A stretch of 64,000 nt of DNA from an uncultured Lachnospiraceae bacterium (GCA_902789665.1 CADAOY010000002.1:310001-374000); one strand, 5' to 3'. Positions 51,641 through 60,313 are shown, numbered from the stretch's first letter. Made by a program: numbers and translations. Notes: generated from the letters alone by a model not told the origin.

Positions 51641-52777
51641 TTGATAGAATTAGATGCAATTAAAACAGAACTGGGCAAGCTTATTGAACCCCTGTCTGAA
51701 GTAAAGGAATCCCTTGATCTGGAGAACAAATCAAGAAAAGTTGTGGAACTTGAAAGACAGATGGAAGAGAATGATTTCTGGACAGATGCAGATAAAGCCA
51801 ATGCCAAGGTAAGGGAACTTAAAGCCATTAAGGATTCCATAGAAACATATCAGAAACTGGAAACTCAGAAAGATGATATATATGCTTTGATGGAAATGGC
51901 AGAAGAAGAGAATGATGAGTCTTTGATTCCTGATATACAGGCTGAGATGGCGGATTTTACAAAAACGCTTGATAAACTAAGACTTGAAACATTACTTTCA
52001 GATGAATATGATGCCAATAATGCCATATTAAGACTTAATGCGGGAGCAGGCGGAACAGAGAGCTGTGACTGGTGCTCCATGTTATACAGAATGTATACAA
52101 GATGGGCTGACAAGCATGGATTCTCAGTTGAGCTCCTTGATCTTCTTGACGGCGATGAAGCGGGAATCAAGTCAGTAGCCTTCCAGGTAAACGGACTTAA
52201 TGCATATGGATATCTAAAGGGCGAAAGAGGAGTTCACAGACTGGTTAGAATTTCACCATTTAATGCCCAGGGGAAGAGACAGACATCATTCGTATCTTTA
52301 GATGTTATGCCGGAATTATCACTTGATGTTGAACTTGATATTGATGAGAAAGACCTTCGTATTGATACCTACCGTTCATCGGGCGCAGGTGGTCAGCATA
52401 TCAATAAAACAAGTTCTGCCATCAGAATTACACATATTCCCACAGGCGTTGTAGTTCAGTGTCAGAATGAAAGAAGCCAGTTCCAGAATAAGGATAAGGC
52501 AATGCAGATGCTCAAATCCAAACTCATGATGCTTAAAAAAGAAGCCAATGCCGAGAAGTTATCTGACATCCGTGGTGATGTAACACAGATTGGATGGGGT
52601 AATCAGATAAGGTCTTATGTGCTTCAACCATATACACTTGTTACGGATAAGAGATCCGGTGAGAAAAACAGTGATGTGGACGGAGTGCTTGACGGCGATC
52701 TTGACAGTATGATAATTGCTTACCTTAAGTGGAAGAGTTTAGGTGGCGCCGAGGTAGGCGGAGATGACGATGAATAA
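51641..52777 (+). CDS. prfB: Peptide chain release factor 2, no programmed frameshift
   Basis: RF2 ends translation at UGA and UAA. The 378-residue protein has the stop-reading tripeptide SPF (205-207) and the GGQ loop (250-252), both at the Escherichia coli residue numbers. In most bacteria codon 26 is an in-frame UGA bypassed by +1 frameshifting. Here codons 25-26 read CTT GAT in one continuous frame, as if one T had been lost from CTTTGA, and AAGGA still lies nine bases upstream as a relic of the stimulatory site. The start is TTG at 51641 with AAGGG 13 bases upstream, which is poor. Autoregulation by frameshift must be absent. Confidence 0.95.
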   Translation: MIELDAIKTELGKLIEPLSEVKESLDLENKSRKVVELERQMEENDFWTDADKANAKVRELKAIKDSIETYQKLETQKDDIYALMEMAEEENDESLIPDIQAEMADFTKTLDKLRLETLLSDEYDANNAILRLNAGAGGTESCDWCSMLYRMYTRWADKHGFSVELLDLLDGDEAGIKSVAFQVNGLNAYGYLKGERGVHRLVRISPFNAQGKRQTSFVSLDVMPELSLDVELDIDEKDLRIDTYRSSGAGGQHINKTSSAIRITHIPTGVVVQCQNERSQFQNKDKAMQMLKSKLMMLKKEANAEKLSDIRGDVTQIGWGNQIRSYVLQPYTLVTDKRSGEKNSDVDGVLDGDLDSMIIAYLKWKSLGGAEVGGDDDE

Positions 52778-53156
52778 TTACGAATTTGTACCAAAGGATT
52801 CCAGACATATAGCAATGGAAAAAAGAGCGGGACTTATGGCGATACTTGCCATTGTAAGTTCAGTTCTGATGACAGTTATTCTGCCTTATGTGTTTGGAGC
52901 AATGTCCATATTTTTTGCATATCTTTCCAAGGGTAAAACCGGCAGTAAGAGCGTATATGCACACATAGCTGTAATCTGCAGCGTAGTAATAATGATTTCC
53001 AATACAGTTTTAATGGGAGTCAGCGTATATACTGTATTTACTGATGAGAAATTAAGGGAAGAATTTAATACCACATATGAGAAGATGTACGGCCAGTCTT
53101 TTGACGAAGTATTAAAAGAGTATGAAACTATGTACAATCTTCAATTTTCGGAGTAA
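52770..53156 (+). CDS. Small two-helix membrane protein (DUF4190-like)
   Basis: The ATG at 52770 is six bases after GGAG and overlaps the end of prfB; 128 residues follow. Two hydrophobic helices (about 20-48 and 58-82, AGLMAILAIVSSVLMTVILP and AHIAVICSVVIMISNTVLMG) flank a short Gly/Lys loop (YLSKGKTGSKS), a pattern seen in DUF4190-like proteins. The C-terminal 45 residues are charged and helical. Function unknown; it is coupled to prfB by overlap only. Confidence 0.7.
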   Translation: MNNYEFVPKDSRHIAMEKRAGLMAILAIVSSVLMTVILPYVFGAMSIFFAYLSKGKTGSKSVYAHIAVICSVVIMISNTVLMGVSVYTVFTDEKLREEFNTTYEKMYGQSFDEVLKEYETMYNLQFSE

Positions 53157-53211
53157 AATATAGTTAAGTATATTGCCAAGTACCTTGTGTTTATTTTTAG
53201 AGGTAACGCCT

Positions 53212-53769
53212 ATGGCTGATTTAATGAATAACTTAAACAACAGCATATATTTAAGTACAGGTGCAAGTCTTGATAATGCATATAGAAGCGGAATGCCTCA
53301 GGGCGCCGGAATGCCTGGAGTAAGTTCAGAGAATCTAAGGGTTGAGAACTTAAAGAAGGCAGCCGGAATTGAGACTGATGCCAAGGCTGGGGATGCAGAG
53401 CGCCTTACCGGTGGTAAGGAATGTCAGACCTGCAAGAATCGTAAGTATAAAGACGGTTCGGATGAGATGGTTTCCTTTAAGTCTGCAGCTCATATATCAC
53501 CGACACAGGCTCCGACAGCTGTAAGGGCTCATGAGATGGAACATGTTTCCAATGCCTATAACAAAGCAAGTCAGGAAGGCGGTAAGGTTATAAGAGCCTC
53601 AGTTACAATTAAGATGGCTATCTGTCCTGAATGTGGAAGAGCATATGTAAGTGGCGGCGTAACCAATACCTGTATTAAAACACCTGCTGATGATTCAGCA
53701 TATGGAAAGAATCTTAAAGAGATTGTAGGAGAAGCGTCCAAGGGTGATTCTTTGGATATTAAAGCGTGA
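53212..53769 (+). CDS. Putative zinc-binding protein with HEMEH motif
   Basis: The ATG at 53212 is eight bases after GAGG; 185 residues follow. The core CQTCKNRKYKDGSDEMVSFK, then HISPTQAP and AHEMEHVSNAY gives a HExxH-type zinc motif, with a further CPECGRAYVSGG. Related proteins (SprA-related or putative metalloprotease family) are of unknown function. The N-terminal 60 residues are low-complexity. There is no signal peptide. The next gene overlaps its stop codon. Confidence 0.72.
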   Translation: MADLMNNLNNSIYLSTGASLDNAYRSGMPQGAGMPGVSSENLRVENLKKAAGIETDAKAGDAERLTGGKECQTCKNRKYKDGSDEMVSFKSAAHISPTQAPTAVRAHEMEHVSNAYNKASQEGGKVIRASVTIKMAICPECGRAYVSGGVTNTCIKTPADDSAYGKNLKEIVGEASKGDSLDIKA

Positions 53770-54479
53770 AAATGAAGAAATCAATCAAGGAAATAAGAGC
53801 GGATTCCAGAGAGATAATGCTAGGGAATCTGCTCTTGCCTGTTTTAGTAACATTAACATATTATGTATTATCCAATATAGTATCATTCTGTGTATCCATT
53901 AGTCTGATTGGAAATGGAATATGGGCGCTGATTTTTTACGTTGGATTAAATATTGTAATGGATACTCTTTTTAGTATTCTTGATCTTGGAAAGGCGAATT
54001 TCTATCTTAAATACAGTTTGTCCAAGGATTACAGTTTTGCAGACCTTTGGCATGGCTTTAAAGGTCAGGCAGATAAGACGCTTTTAGTGGGATTTATAAT
54101 GGCGCTTATTTCCCATATCTGCTTTATGCCTTATGTTTTATATGTAAATCTTTTTGTTGATAAATTAAGCAAAATGGCGCTCCTTAAAGTGGGAGTAATA
54201 TATGTGGCATGCGCTTTTCTTTTTCTTATAATCAGCGTATTCTTTACTCAGGCATATTATATTTTATGTGATATTCCAAAAGCAGGACCGCTGCAGGCCT
54301 TAAGACTTTCAGCAAGGCTCATTGGAAGGAATTTCTGGAGATACATAGGACTTCAGATTTCACTTATTCCTGTAAGGCTCCTTGGAGTACTTTCATTTGG
54401 CATAGCATTTTTATGGATTAGTCCTTACATAGAAACCTGTAAGGCATTATTCTATTCAGATATGGTTAAGTCCAGATAA
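53766..54479 (+). CDS. DUF975 family integral membrane protein
   Basis: The 237-residue protein has about five to six membrane helices. The N-terminus KSIKEIRADSREIMLGNLLLPVLVT and the C-terminal FGIAFLWISPYIETCKALFYSDM match DUF975. I used the GTG at 53766, which overlaps the previous stop (GTGA); the ATG at 53772 is an alternative. The family is common in Clostridia and has no assigned role. Confidence 0.82.
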   Translation: MKMKKSIKEIRADSREIMLGNLLLPVLVTLTYYVLSNIVSFCVSISLIGNGIWALIFYVGLNIVMDTLFSILDLGKANFYLKYSLSKDYSFADLWHGFKGQADKTLLVGFIMALISHICFMPYVLYVNLFVDKLSKMALLKVGVIYVACAFLFLIISVFFTQAYYILCDIPKAGPLQALRLSARLIGRNFWRYIGLQISLIPVRLLGVLSFGIAFLWISPYIETCKALFYSDMVKSR

Positions 54480-54486
54480 GGTGATT

Positions 54487-55029
54487 ATGAATTTTTTTAA
54501 GAGGTTTTACGGACATCTTCATACAATTAATTCTCACAGAAGAAGAGTAAGGAAGCATTGTTTTAAATGCGGGCTTTACTGGCAGGGGCTGACACATGAT
54601 TTGTCAAAATATTCTTTTGTGGAGTTCTGGACCGGTGTGAAGTACTTTCAGGGCAACAGAAGCCCTAATACGGCCGAGAGAGAAGAGAAGGGATATACTT
54701 TAGCCTGGCTTCATCACAAGGGCCGTAATAAGCACCATATGGAGTACTGGATTGATTATGCAATTGATAATGAGCACGGTATGGAAGGCATGAAGATGCC
54801 GAACAGATATGTCGTTGAGATGTTCTGCGACAGAGTAGCTGCCTGCGAGACTTATCAGAAAGATAAATATACCCTTAAATCAGCATATGATTATTACCAA
54901 AAGGGGAAAGACCGCTATATGCTTCATCCGGAGACCAGGGCGTTACTGGTTGAACTTCTGACAATGCTTTATGAAAAGGGTGAAGATGAGACTTACAAAT
55001 ATATAAGAGAAGTTGTACTTAAAAAATGA
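54487..55029 (+). CDS. DUF5662 family protein
   Basis: The 180-residue protein matches DUF5662: HCFKCGLYWQGLTHDLSKYS, FWTGVKYFQGNRSPN, WLHHKGRNKHHMEYWIDY and EMFCDRVAA. The many conserved His and Asp residues (HDLSK, HHKGRNKHH) resemble an HD-type metal site, so hydrolase activity is possible but unproven. The start is either ATG 54487 or GTG 54481, both following AAGGTGA. It is the last gene of the secA-side cluster and shares a bidirectional terminator with the convergent radical SAM gene. Confidence 0.8.
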   Translation: MNFFKRFYGHLHTINSHRRRVRKHCFKCGLYWQGLTHDLSKYSFVEFWTGVKYFQGNRSPNTAEREEKGYTLAWLHHKGRNKHHMEYWIDYAIDNEHGMEGMKMPNRYVVEMFCDRVAACETYQKDKYTLKSAYDYYQKGKDRYMLHPETRALLVELLTMLYEKGEDETYKYIREVVLKK

Positions 55030-55057
55030 CAGCCGATATTAATCAGGCTGTCATTTT
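55024..55057. terminator. Bidirectional intrinsic terminator
   Basis: AAAATGACAGCC pairs with GGCTGTCATTTT. A-runs on the left and T-runs on the right let it end transcripts from both the DUF5662 gene and the minus-strand radical SAM gene. Confidence 0.9.
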
Positions 55058-55069
55058 GTATTTCCGGGT

Positions 55070-55753
55070 TTATGAGATTTTGTTTAAGAAATCATCCATA
55101 TTTTTCTTAGCCGTATCAGAGATGGTTTTTCTGTCTGATGGTATTACATAGTTGAAGACTTCGATGTCGGTGATGCCCATGTTTTGGAGAGTTTCAATGT
55201 TTTCTTTATACTCCTCATTTTTATGAAGGTTAGGAATCATTGGGACTCTGCAGCGGATATGGGATGGACCTACGTTTTCCAAAAGATTCTGTAAGTTGGA
55301 ATAAAACAGGTCGTAGTCTCCTTTGGTATATAATTCATATCTTTCTTTGTTCATATCTTTGGTGTCCACGAAGTAGTGGTCAATAAGACCATAGGATTTC
55401 TGAAGGGTTTCCAAAGGAACGGAGAGGGAAGTTTCCATATTGAACTTCCAGCCTGTGTCCTTGTATTTATTAATGAACTCAGAGATAAAATCAATGTTCA
55501 GTAAAGGTTCCCCTCCGCCAAACATAACGCCTCCGCCGGTTGCGAGGAAATAGAGATTATCTATTTTAAGTTCCTCATAAAGTTCATCTATGGTATATTT
55601 TCTGGTCGCCTTGTATGAACCGTCCCATGTCATTGGATTAATACAGTAGGCACATCTTAATGGACAACCCATACTAACAACGAGGGTTGTAACACCCTCG
55701 CCGTCTGTTTTTGTTCTGATTCTGTTTATTGTTAATACATTTAATTCTTTCAT
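55070..55753 (-). CDS. Radical SAM protein (activating-enzyme-like)
   Basis: The 227-residue protein has the radical SAM iron-sulfur motif CPLRCAYC (Cys30, Cys34, Cys37), GGGVMFGGGEPLLN for SAM binding, and METSLSVP. Its size and single cluster motif resemble glycyl-radical activating enzymes or small peptide-modifying enzymes; there is no SPASM extension. It has no glycyl-radical enzyme nearby. The upstream gene on the same strand, 67 bases away, encodes a Cys-rich protein with an acidic, Gly-Gly-containing tail and is the obvious candidate partner or substrate. Confidence 0.85.
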   Translation of the reverse strand: MKELNVLTINRIRTKTDGEGVTTLVVSMGCPLRCAYCINPMTWDGSYKATRKYTIDELYEELKIDNLYFLATGGGVMFGGGEPLLNIDFISEFINKYKDTGWKFNMETSLSVPLETLQKSYGLIDHYFVDTKDMNKERYELYTKGDYDLFYSNLQNLLENVGPSHIRCRVPMIPNLHKNEEYKENIETLQNMGITDIEVFNYVIPSDRKTISDTAKKNMDDFLNKIS

Positions 55754-55820
55754 ATATTATTCATTCTCTGTCTGGTCTTCGTTGTCATAAAGGTAATATG
55801 GATACTGTGAATGGCCATCG

Positions 55821-56432
55821 TTAATCATCAACCTGTGCTCCGCCACTAAGTTCATCATATTCTTCATCCCAGTCATCGTCTAAACCATCATCTGATTCAT
55901 CTTCAGGACAAGCTCCAGGATCAAGTTCTGCAGCTCCACCTAATTCTTCATTATCAACTGGGTCCTGTACCTGTATTTCATCATATTCGCCCATCAAAAC
56001 TTCCGGTTCCGGCTCAGGATCAGGAAGATATTCAACATCACCCATTACATCATATCCCGGATCATTAATTGGATAAGCAGGCATTGCTTCTCCGCCAAGT
56101 GGCTCAGGCTCTACAATTACCGGATGTGAAATTGTATAGACTACTGTAGCAGGAGCACCTGCAGCAGAGGCCCCTACAACCGAAGCAGCAGAGCAGGCAC
56201 TCATAGAAGCTGCGATACCCATGGAAACACCGGCAATGGCAACTTTCTGACCCAGGCTTCTTCTCTTCTCAAGTTCTTTCTCAAGATATCTGACTTCAGC
56301 TTCACATTTAGGACAGGTACCTTTACATTCACCTTTATGTTTGCATTCTGAAACAACATATTCAATATTGTTATTCTCAGCTATCTGTTTTCTGATTTCC
56401 TTAAGTGCCTTGCACTTCTCTTTACCCTTCAT
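55821..56432 (-). CDS. Cys-rich protein paired with a radical SAM enzyme
   Basis: The start is the ATG at 56432, seven bases after GGAGG; 203 residues follow. The N-terminal part (KCKALKEIRKQIAENNNIEY) has Cys7, then Cys30, Cys36, Cys40 and Cys43 (C-x5-C-x3-C-x2-C), fit for an iron-sulfur cluster or zinc. A hydrophobic segment (about 63-98) includes SMSAC, a lipobox-like site, and Ala/Val/Gly repeats. The tail is acidic and Pro-rich, with GGEAMPAYP, GGAAELDPG and GGAQVDD. I do not know the family. It may be a modified peptide precursor or a partner of the adjacent radical SAM protein. Confidence 0.65.
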   Translation of the reverse strand: MKGKEKCKALKEIRKQIAENNNIEYVVSECKHKGECKGTCPKCEAEVRYLEKELEKRRSLGQKVAIAGVSMGIAASMSACSAASVVGASAAGAPATVVYTISHPVIVEPEPLGGEAMPAYPINDPGYDVMGDVEYLPDPEPEPEVLMGEYDEIQVQDPVDNEELGGAAELDPGACPEDESDDGLDDDWDEEYDELSGGAQVDD

Positions 56433-56542
56433 TTTTGTTCCTCCCTTGTAAAAAGCCATATGGCTTGTTTCTTGATCATCTACCACATATACGTAAGCTG
56501 AATAAAAAATTTATGGGAAAAATTGAAAATTTTTTTATTTTT

Positions 56543-57631
56543 TTATTCAAAAGTAATATTTAAATCCACATTTCCATTTATTCCGTTAACAGTGCCTGAT
56601 TCGGTATACTGCCACATCTTGATTTTATATGGGAAATAAATGCTTGAATCATAGTATGCAAACCATAAGTCATAATCTTTAAGTCTGTTTATCTCAAGCA
56701 TACCGAAATAGGATTTAAGATTACCATATATCATTGGTTTATAGCCTGCTTCTTTGATTTTCTCTAAGAAGGCAATGGCGATATCAGTTCTTTCCTGTGG
56801 AGTTAAATTGGCGGTTCTTGCTTCTGAGTCATTAGGATCCTCAATATCAAGAACAACAGGATAGGTTACATTGTAATCTTTGATTGCCTGGATAACCGTA
56901 TTGGCTTCTTCAATGGCTTCATCTTTGGTAATAGCCTGGGTATAGAAGTATACACCTACTTCAACTTCATTATCCAGAGCGCCTTTAATATTATTTTGGA
57001 AAGTATCATCAATAACAATTGCGCCTGTGCCATAGCCTCTTATGCCAAGTCTTATCATGGCATATTCAACGCCGTCTTCATGAACTTTCTGCCAGTCGAT
57101 TTTGCCCTGGAACTTGGATACATCAATACCTTTATGTGATACGGTTTCGCCGTTAAGAACATACTGCATCTCACCTTTTTCGGCAGACACCAAAGAGTCC
57201 TGGTTAATTCCAAGAGGAGGAAGTTCATCGGTTATCTCATAGAAGTTATAACGACCCTGATCTGCATAAATCACATATTCAGGATATATGCTTCTTAAGG
57301 AATTGATTAGGCTCTGGCCTGACTGATATGATTCCCTGATTTCCTGCTTGACTTCTTCTCTTGCAGCAGCAGCGGCAGCGATGGAAGAGTTCTCTATAAT
57401 CTCATTAACTTCTTCCTGAGTATAGAGTCTGCCTTCTTCAATAACTTCTGTTTCCTCAGGAACAATCTCCTCAGCTTCTTTAGAGCCGTTATTGATTTTG
57501 TTTAGAATAAGTGGAGTAATAATGGCAAGAACAGCGATAACAAGTGATAAAAGTGTTACCATAGCCATTATTAGTGTTAAATTGATTAATTTGCTGTTTG
57601 TCTTACTTCTTTCAGGTTTCTTCTCGCTCAT
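56543..57631 (-). CDS. Membrane-anchored GH25 lysozyme-like hydrolase
   Basis: The 362-residue protein has one N-terminal membrane helix (about 17-45), a charged stalk, and a glycoside hydrolase family 25 domain from about residue 165: GIDVSKFQGKIDWQKV, YAMIRLGIRGYGTG, VGVYFYTQA and the catalytic region VVLDIEDP. It ends MWQYTESGTVNGINGNVDLN, also typical. It should cut the MurNAc-GlcNAc bond of peptidoglycan at the cell surface. It is transcribed with no obvious partner. Confidence 0.92.
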   Translation of the reverse strand: MSEKKPERSKTNSKLINLTLIMAMVTLLSLVIAVLAIITPLILNKINNGSKEAEEIVPEETEVIEEGRLYTQEEVNEIIENSSIAAAAAAREEVKQEIRESYQSGQSLINSLRSIYPEYVIYADQGRYNFYEITDELPPLGINQDSLVSAEKGEMQYVLNGETVSHKGIDVSKFQGKIDWQKVHEDGVEYAMIRLGIRGYGTGAIVIDDTFQNNIKGALDNEVEVGVYFYTQAITKDEAIEEANTVIQAIKDYNVTYPVVLDIEDPNDSEARTANLTPQERTDIAIAFLEKIKEAGYKPMIYGNLKSYFGMLEINRLKDYDLWFAYYDSSIYFPYKIKMWQYTESGTVNGINGNVDLNITFE

Positions 57632-57672
57632 AATACACCCCTAAAATAATATTTAAAACCTCTTTTATTATA

Positions 57673-57708
57673 AAATAAAAAGCCTGCAACCGCAAGGTTA
57701 CAGGCTTT
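57673..57708 (-). terminator. Intrinsic terminator of the DUF5684 gene
   Basis: AAGCCTGCAACC and GGTTACAGGCTT pair around GCAA (one mismatch); on the minus strand the right arm is followed by TTTATTTTA. It ends the minus-strand gene at 57730. Confidence 0.88.
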
Positions 57709-57729
57709 AAACAAAGACGATTTATTATC

Positions 57730-58152
57730 TTAGAAGAACTTAGCTTCTGATTCGTCATAACTGTTGTTTGCAAATGCAATCCAAAGAACACCAACAGCAG
57801 GAATGAAGATGTTTAATAAAATCATTCCAATTCCATAACCGAATACCTTGGAAAGACGAACTGCAATCATAATTGCGTAGAAGAGTTCAAGGAAAGCACC
57901 AACAACCGGAATTAATCCTACGAAGAGACCAAGACCCCACCAGTATGAACCGAAGATGATCTTAGATAATACAAATCCATTGTAGATAGGAATAAGTGAT
58001 TTCCAACCAGCTTCTCCAGCCTTTGAGAAAATCTTCCACATAGCAATAATACCGATAATAGCGCAAATAAGTGCAACAATTAAAGCTACTAAGTAGAAAC
58101 CGGCACCTAATGCTGCAACGGCCATGTCTGAACCATAACTGTAACTATCCAT
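57730..58152 (-). CDS. DUF5684 membrane protein
   Basis: The 140-residue protein has about four membrane helices and the DUF5684 signature IFSKAGEAGWKSLIPIYNGFVLSKIIFG. It ends in SEAKFF, like the neighbour at 58230. Related proteins occur as signal peptidase I-associated or orphan membrane proteins in Clostridia; the role is unknown. An AAGGAGG ribosome site precedes the ATG. It is a tandem paralogue of the next gene. Confidence 0.83.
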   Translation of the reverse strand: MDSYSYGSDMAVAALGAGFYLVALIVALICAIIGIIAMWKIFSKAGEAGWKSLIPIYNGFVLSKIIFGSYWWGLGLFVGLIPVVGAFLELFYAIMIAVRLSKVFGYGIGMILLNIFIPAVGVLWIAFANNSYDESEAKFF

Positions 58153-58229
58153 TTTAAAATCCTCCTTAAATGATTAAAGAATAATTTATGTATCACTGAG
58201 GATGAACCTCAAAATACAAACGTTAGTAA

Positions 58230-58772
58230 TTAGAAGAATTTAGCTTCTGATGGAACGTAATGTGTTTCCTTGCCAAATGCAAGAACAGGATATCCAACGA
58301 TTGGAATAAGAATAAGGAGTGCGATTACTCCGCCACTACGACCAAATACAAGAGCCATTCTTACATGCATCATAATTGAAACAAACATAACAAACATGTT
58401 AACTGCAAAGCTTACAAGTATGTTAAGGAATGGTATGAAGAATAATGGTAAGCAAACCAGTGGTGCAAGGAAAGCACATCCCCACCATGCATTACCAAAT
58501 ACAACCTTACACATCATAAATGTATTGAAAAATGGGATGATTGCATACCAGCCCGGTTCTCCGGCTTTTTCGAAAAGTTTCCAGTTACTAACCATTATAA
58601 CTGCTACTAAAGCAATTGTTAAAAGCACGAATAATCCTATAAATATAATATAGAAAATACCGAAAGCTGCCATCATGGATGTAGCGGCAAGTGCTGCAGC
58701 AGCATCAGATGATGATGAGCCGTAACTGCTGGAGTAGCTTAACAAGCCTGTAAATAAGTTTACGAAATTCAT
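58230..58772 (-). CDS. DUF5684 membrane protein (longer paralogue)
   Basis: The start is the ATG at 58772 after AAGGAGG; 180 residues follow. The protein has a Ser/Ala-rich N-terminus and about four helices, with LFEKAGEPGWYAIIPFFNTFMMCKVVFG matching the signature of its neighbour and the same SEAKFF end. The two arose by duplication. Both lie in the same direction, 77 bases apart, so they may be co-transcribed from upstream of 58772. Confidence 0.82.
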   Translation of the reverse strand: MNFVNLFTGLLSYSSSYGSSSSDAAAALAATSMMAAFGIFYIIFIGLFVLLTIALVAVIMVSNWKLFEKAGEPGWYAIIPFFNTFMMCKVVFGNAWWGCAFLAPLVCLPLFFIPFLNILVSFAVNMFVMFVSIMMHVRMALVFGRSGGVIALLILIPIVGYPVLAFGKETHYVPSEAKFF

Positions 58773-58849
58773 AATAATCCTCCTTCTTAACATTAAATCA
58801 CCATAATTTTATAATAATTTAATAATTATATCAAGCAATAATGTAACTG

Positions 58850-58878
58850 TTGCATATTAACGCGCTAATATGTATAAT
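58850..58878 (+). promoter_or_regulatory. Promoter of ribU with a dyad in the spacer
   Basis: TTGCAT (58850-58855) and TATAAT (58873-58878) are 17 bases apart. CATATTA and TAATATG (58853-58859 and 58866-58872) form an inverted repeat filling the spacer, a position suited to a repressor. No FMN riboswitch features were found in the leader. Confidence 0.7.
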
Positions 58879-58939
58879 GTAAATCGTGTGTCAGGTTAAT
58901 AATTTAACAAAGGGATAAGATGTATAGAAAGGACGCAAA

Positions 58940-59683
58940 ATGAATATTACAGATTTACTTAAACAGATTAAAGAAAACTCTTTCTATGCCTTAATGTTAT
59001 TAGTTGTTATCGTAGGTGTATTCGTTGTTGCATTAGTGGCAGAACTTCTTATTAAAAAGGCGACTAAAGATAAGGAAAAAATCCTTCCTACTCGTAAAAT
59101 CGCCGTCATCGGAATGTTCGCAGCCCTGTCAGCTGTTTTAATGATATTCGAAATTCCTGTACCATTCTTAGGTATTCCGGATATTTATAAATTTGAAATC
59201 GGTGATTTGCCGGCGGTGATTTGTGGCTTTGCTTACGGCCCGGTGGCAGGTGTACTGGTTGAACTTCTTAAGATACTTATTAAGATTTTGTTCAAGTCAA
59301 CAAGCACAGCCTTCGTTGGAGAAATCGCGAATTTTGCAGTAGGTTCTGCTTATGTACTTCCTGCAGTTATAGTATACTGGATAAAGAAAACAAAGAAGAA
59401 TGCCATTATGTCAGTTATTGTCGGTGCAATATGTATGATGGTAACAGGCGCTTTACTTAATGCATATTTCCTGCTTCCTGTTTTTGCCAAGATGTTCCAT
59501 ACGGAATTAGAGGGAATCGTAGGAATGGGTTCAGCAGTTAATCCATGGATTTCAAGTCTTCCGACTTTCATCCTGTTCGCAACTGTTCCAATAAATTTGC
59601 TCAAAAGCGCCGTCGTAAGCATTCTGGTTATATTGCTTTATAAACCGTTAAGACCAGTTATTAAAGGAAAAACTAACAAGTAG
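58940..59683 (+). CDS. ribU: ECF transporter riboflavin S component
   Basis: The 247-residue protein has about six membrane helices in the S-component fold. IGMFAALSAVLMIFEIPVPFLG, FEIGDLPAVICGFAYGPVAGVLVELLKILI and GEIANFAVGSAYVLPAVIVY match RibU/FmnP, the riboflavin-binding subunit. The N-terminal 30 residues add one extra helix. It needs an EcfA1A2T module, and one is encoded at 5.4-8.0 kb. An AAAGGA ribosome site precedes the ATG. Specificity for riboflavin is inferred from family similarity. Confidence 0.87.
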   Translation: MNITDLLKQIKENSFYALMLLVVIVGVFVVALVAELLIKKATKDKEKILPTRKIAVIGMFAALSAVLMIFEIPVPFLGIPDIYKFEIGDLPAVICGFAYGPVAGVLVELLKILIKILFKSTSTAFVGEIANFAVGSAYVLPAVIVYWIKKTKKNAIMSVIVGAICMMVTGALLNAYFLLPVFAKMFHTELEGIVGMGSAVNPWISSLPTFILFATVPINLLKSAVVSILVILLYKPLRPVIKGKTNK

Positions 59684-59697
59684 TTTGGAGGTAGGAT

Positions 59698-60303
59698 ATG
59701 GATATTGTATGTCTTGATATGGAAGGTGTTCTTGTTCCTGAAATCTGGATTGCATTTTCAGAAGAAAGTGGTATTCCGGAACTTAAGAAAACAACAAGAG
59801 ATGAGCCTGATTACGATAAACTTATGAAGTGGAGATTGCAGATTCTTAAGGAGCACGGCCTGGGACTTAAGGAAATCCAGGATACAATCGCCAAGATTGA
59901 TCCGCTTCCTGGTGCCAAGGAATTCCTTGATGCATTAAGGGCTGAAGCACAGGTTATCATCATAAGTGATACCTTCACACAGTTTGCAATGCCACTTATG
60001 AAGAAACTTGGTTATCCGACACTTTTTTGTAATACATTAGAGGTTGCAGAAAATGGCGAAATCACAGGATACAAGATGAGATGTGAGAAATCCAAACTTA
60101 CAACAGTCAAGGCACTTCAGTCCATGGGATTTGAAACAATCGCGGCAGGCGACAGCTTCAACGACCTTGCCATGATAAGGGCAAGTAAGGCAGGTTTCCT
60201 GTTCAGAAGTACAGACAGCATTAAGGCTGACAATCCTGACCTTCAGGCTTTTGAGGAATTCGATGATTTCCTTCATGCTATTGAAGAAGTATTAAATAAA
60301 TAA
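59698..60303 (+). CDS. thrH: Phosphoserine phosphatase/homoserine phosphotransferase ThrH
   Basis: The 201-residue HAD-family enzyme hydrolyses phosphoserine and can pass the phosphate to homoserine. It has the ThrH form of HAD motif I, LDMEGVLVPEIW (5-16), motif II IISDTF, a lysine in motif III (CEKSKL) and motif IV AAGDSFNDLAMI. Length is normal. A GGAGGTAGG ribosome site precedes the ATG, 14 bases after ribU, so the two share a promoter. It would serve serine or threonine synthesis. Confidence 0.93.
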   Translation: MDIVCLDMEGVLVPEIWIAFSEESGIPELKKTTRDEPDYDKLMKWRLQILKEHGLGLKEIQDTIAKIDPLPGAKEFLDALRAEAQVIIISDTFTQFAMPLMKKLGYPTLFCNTLEVAENGEITGYKMRCEKSKLTTVKALQSMGFETIAAGDSFNDLAMIRASKAGFLFRSTDSIKADNPDLQAFEEFDDFLHAIEEVLNK

Positions 60304-60313
60304 TATAATAATT

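Noticed and set aside
58879-58939. FMN riboswitch before ribU
   Set aside because: The leader is only about 60 bases and shows none of the conserved segments I would expect.
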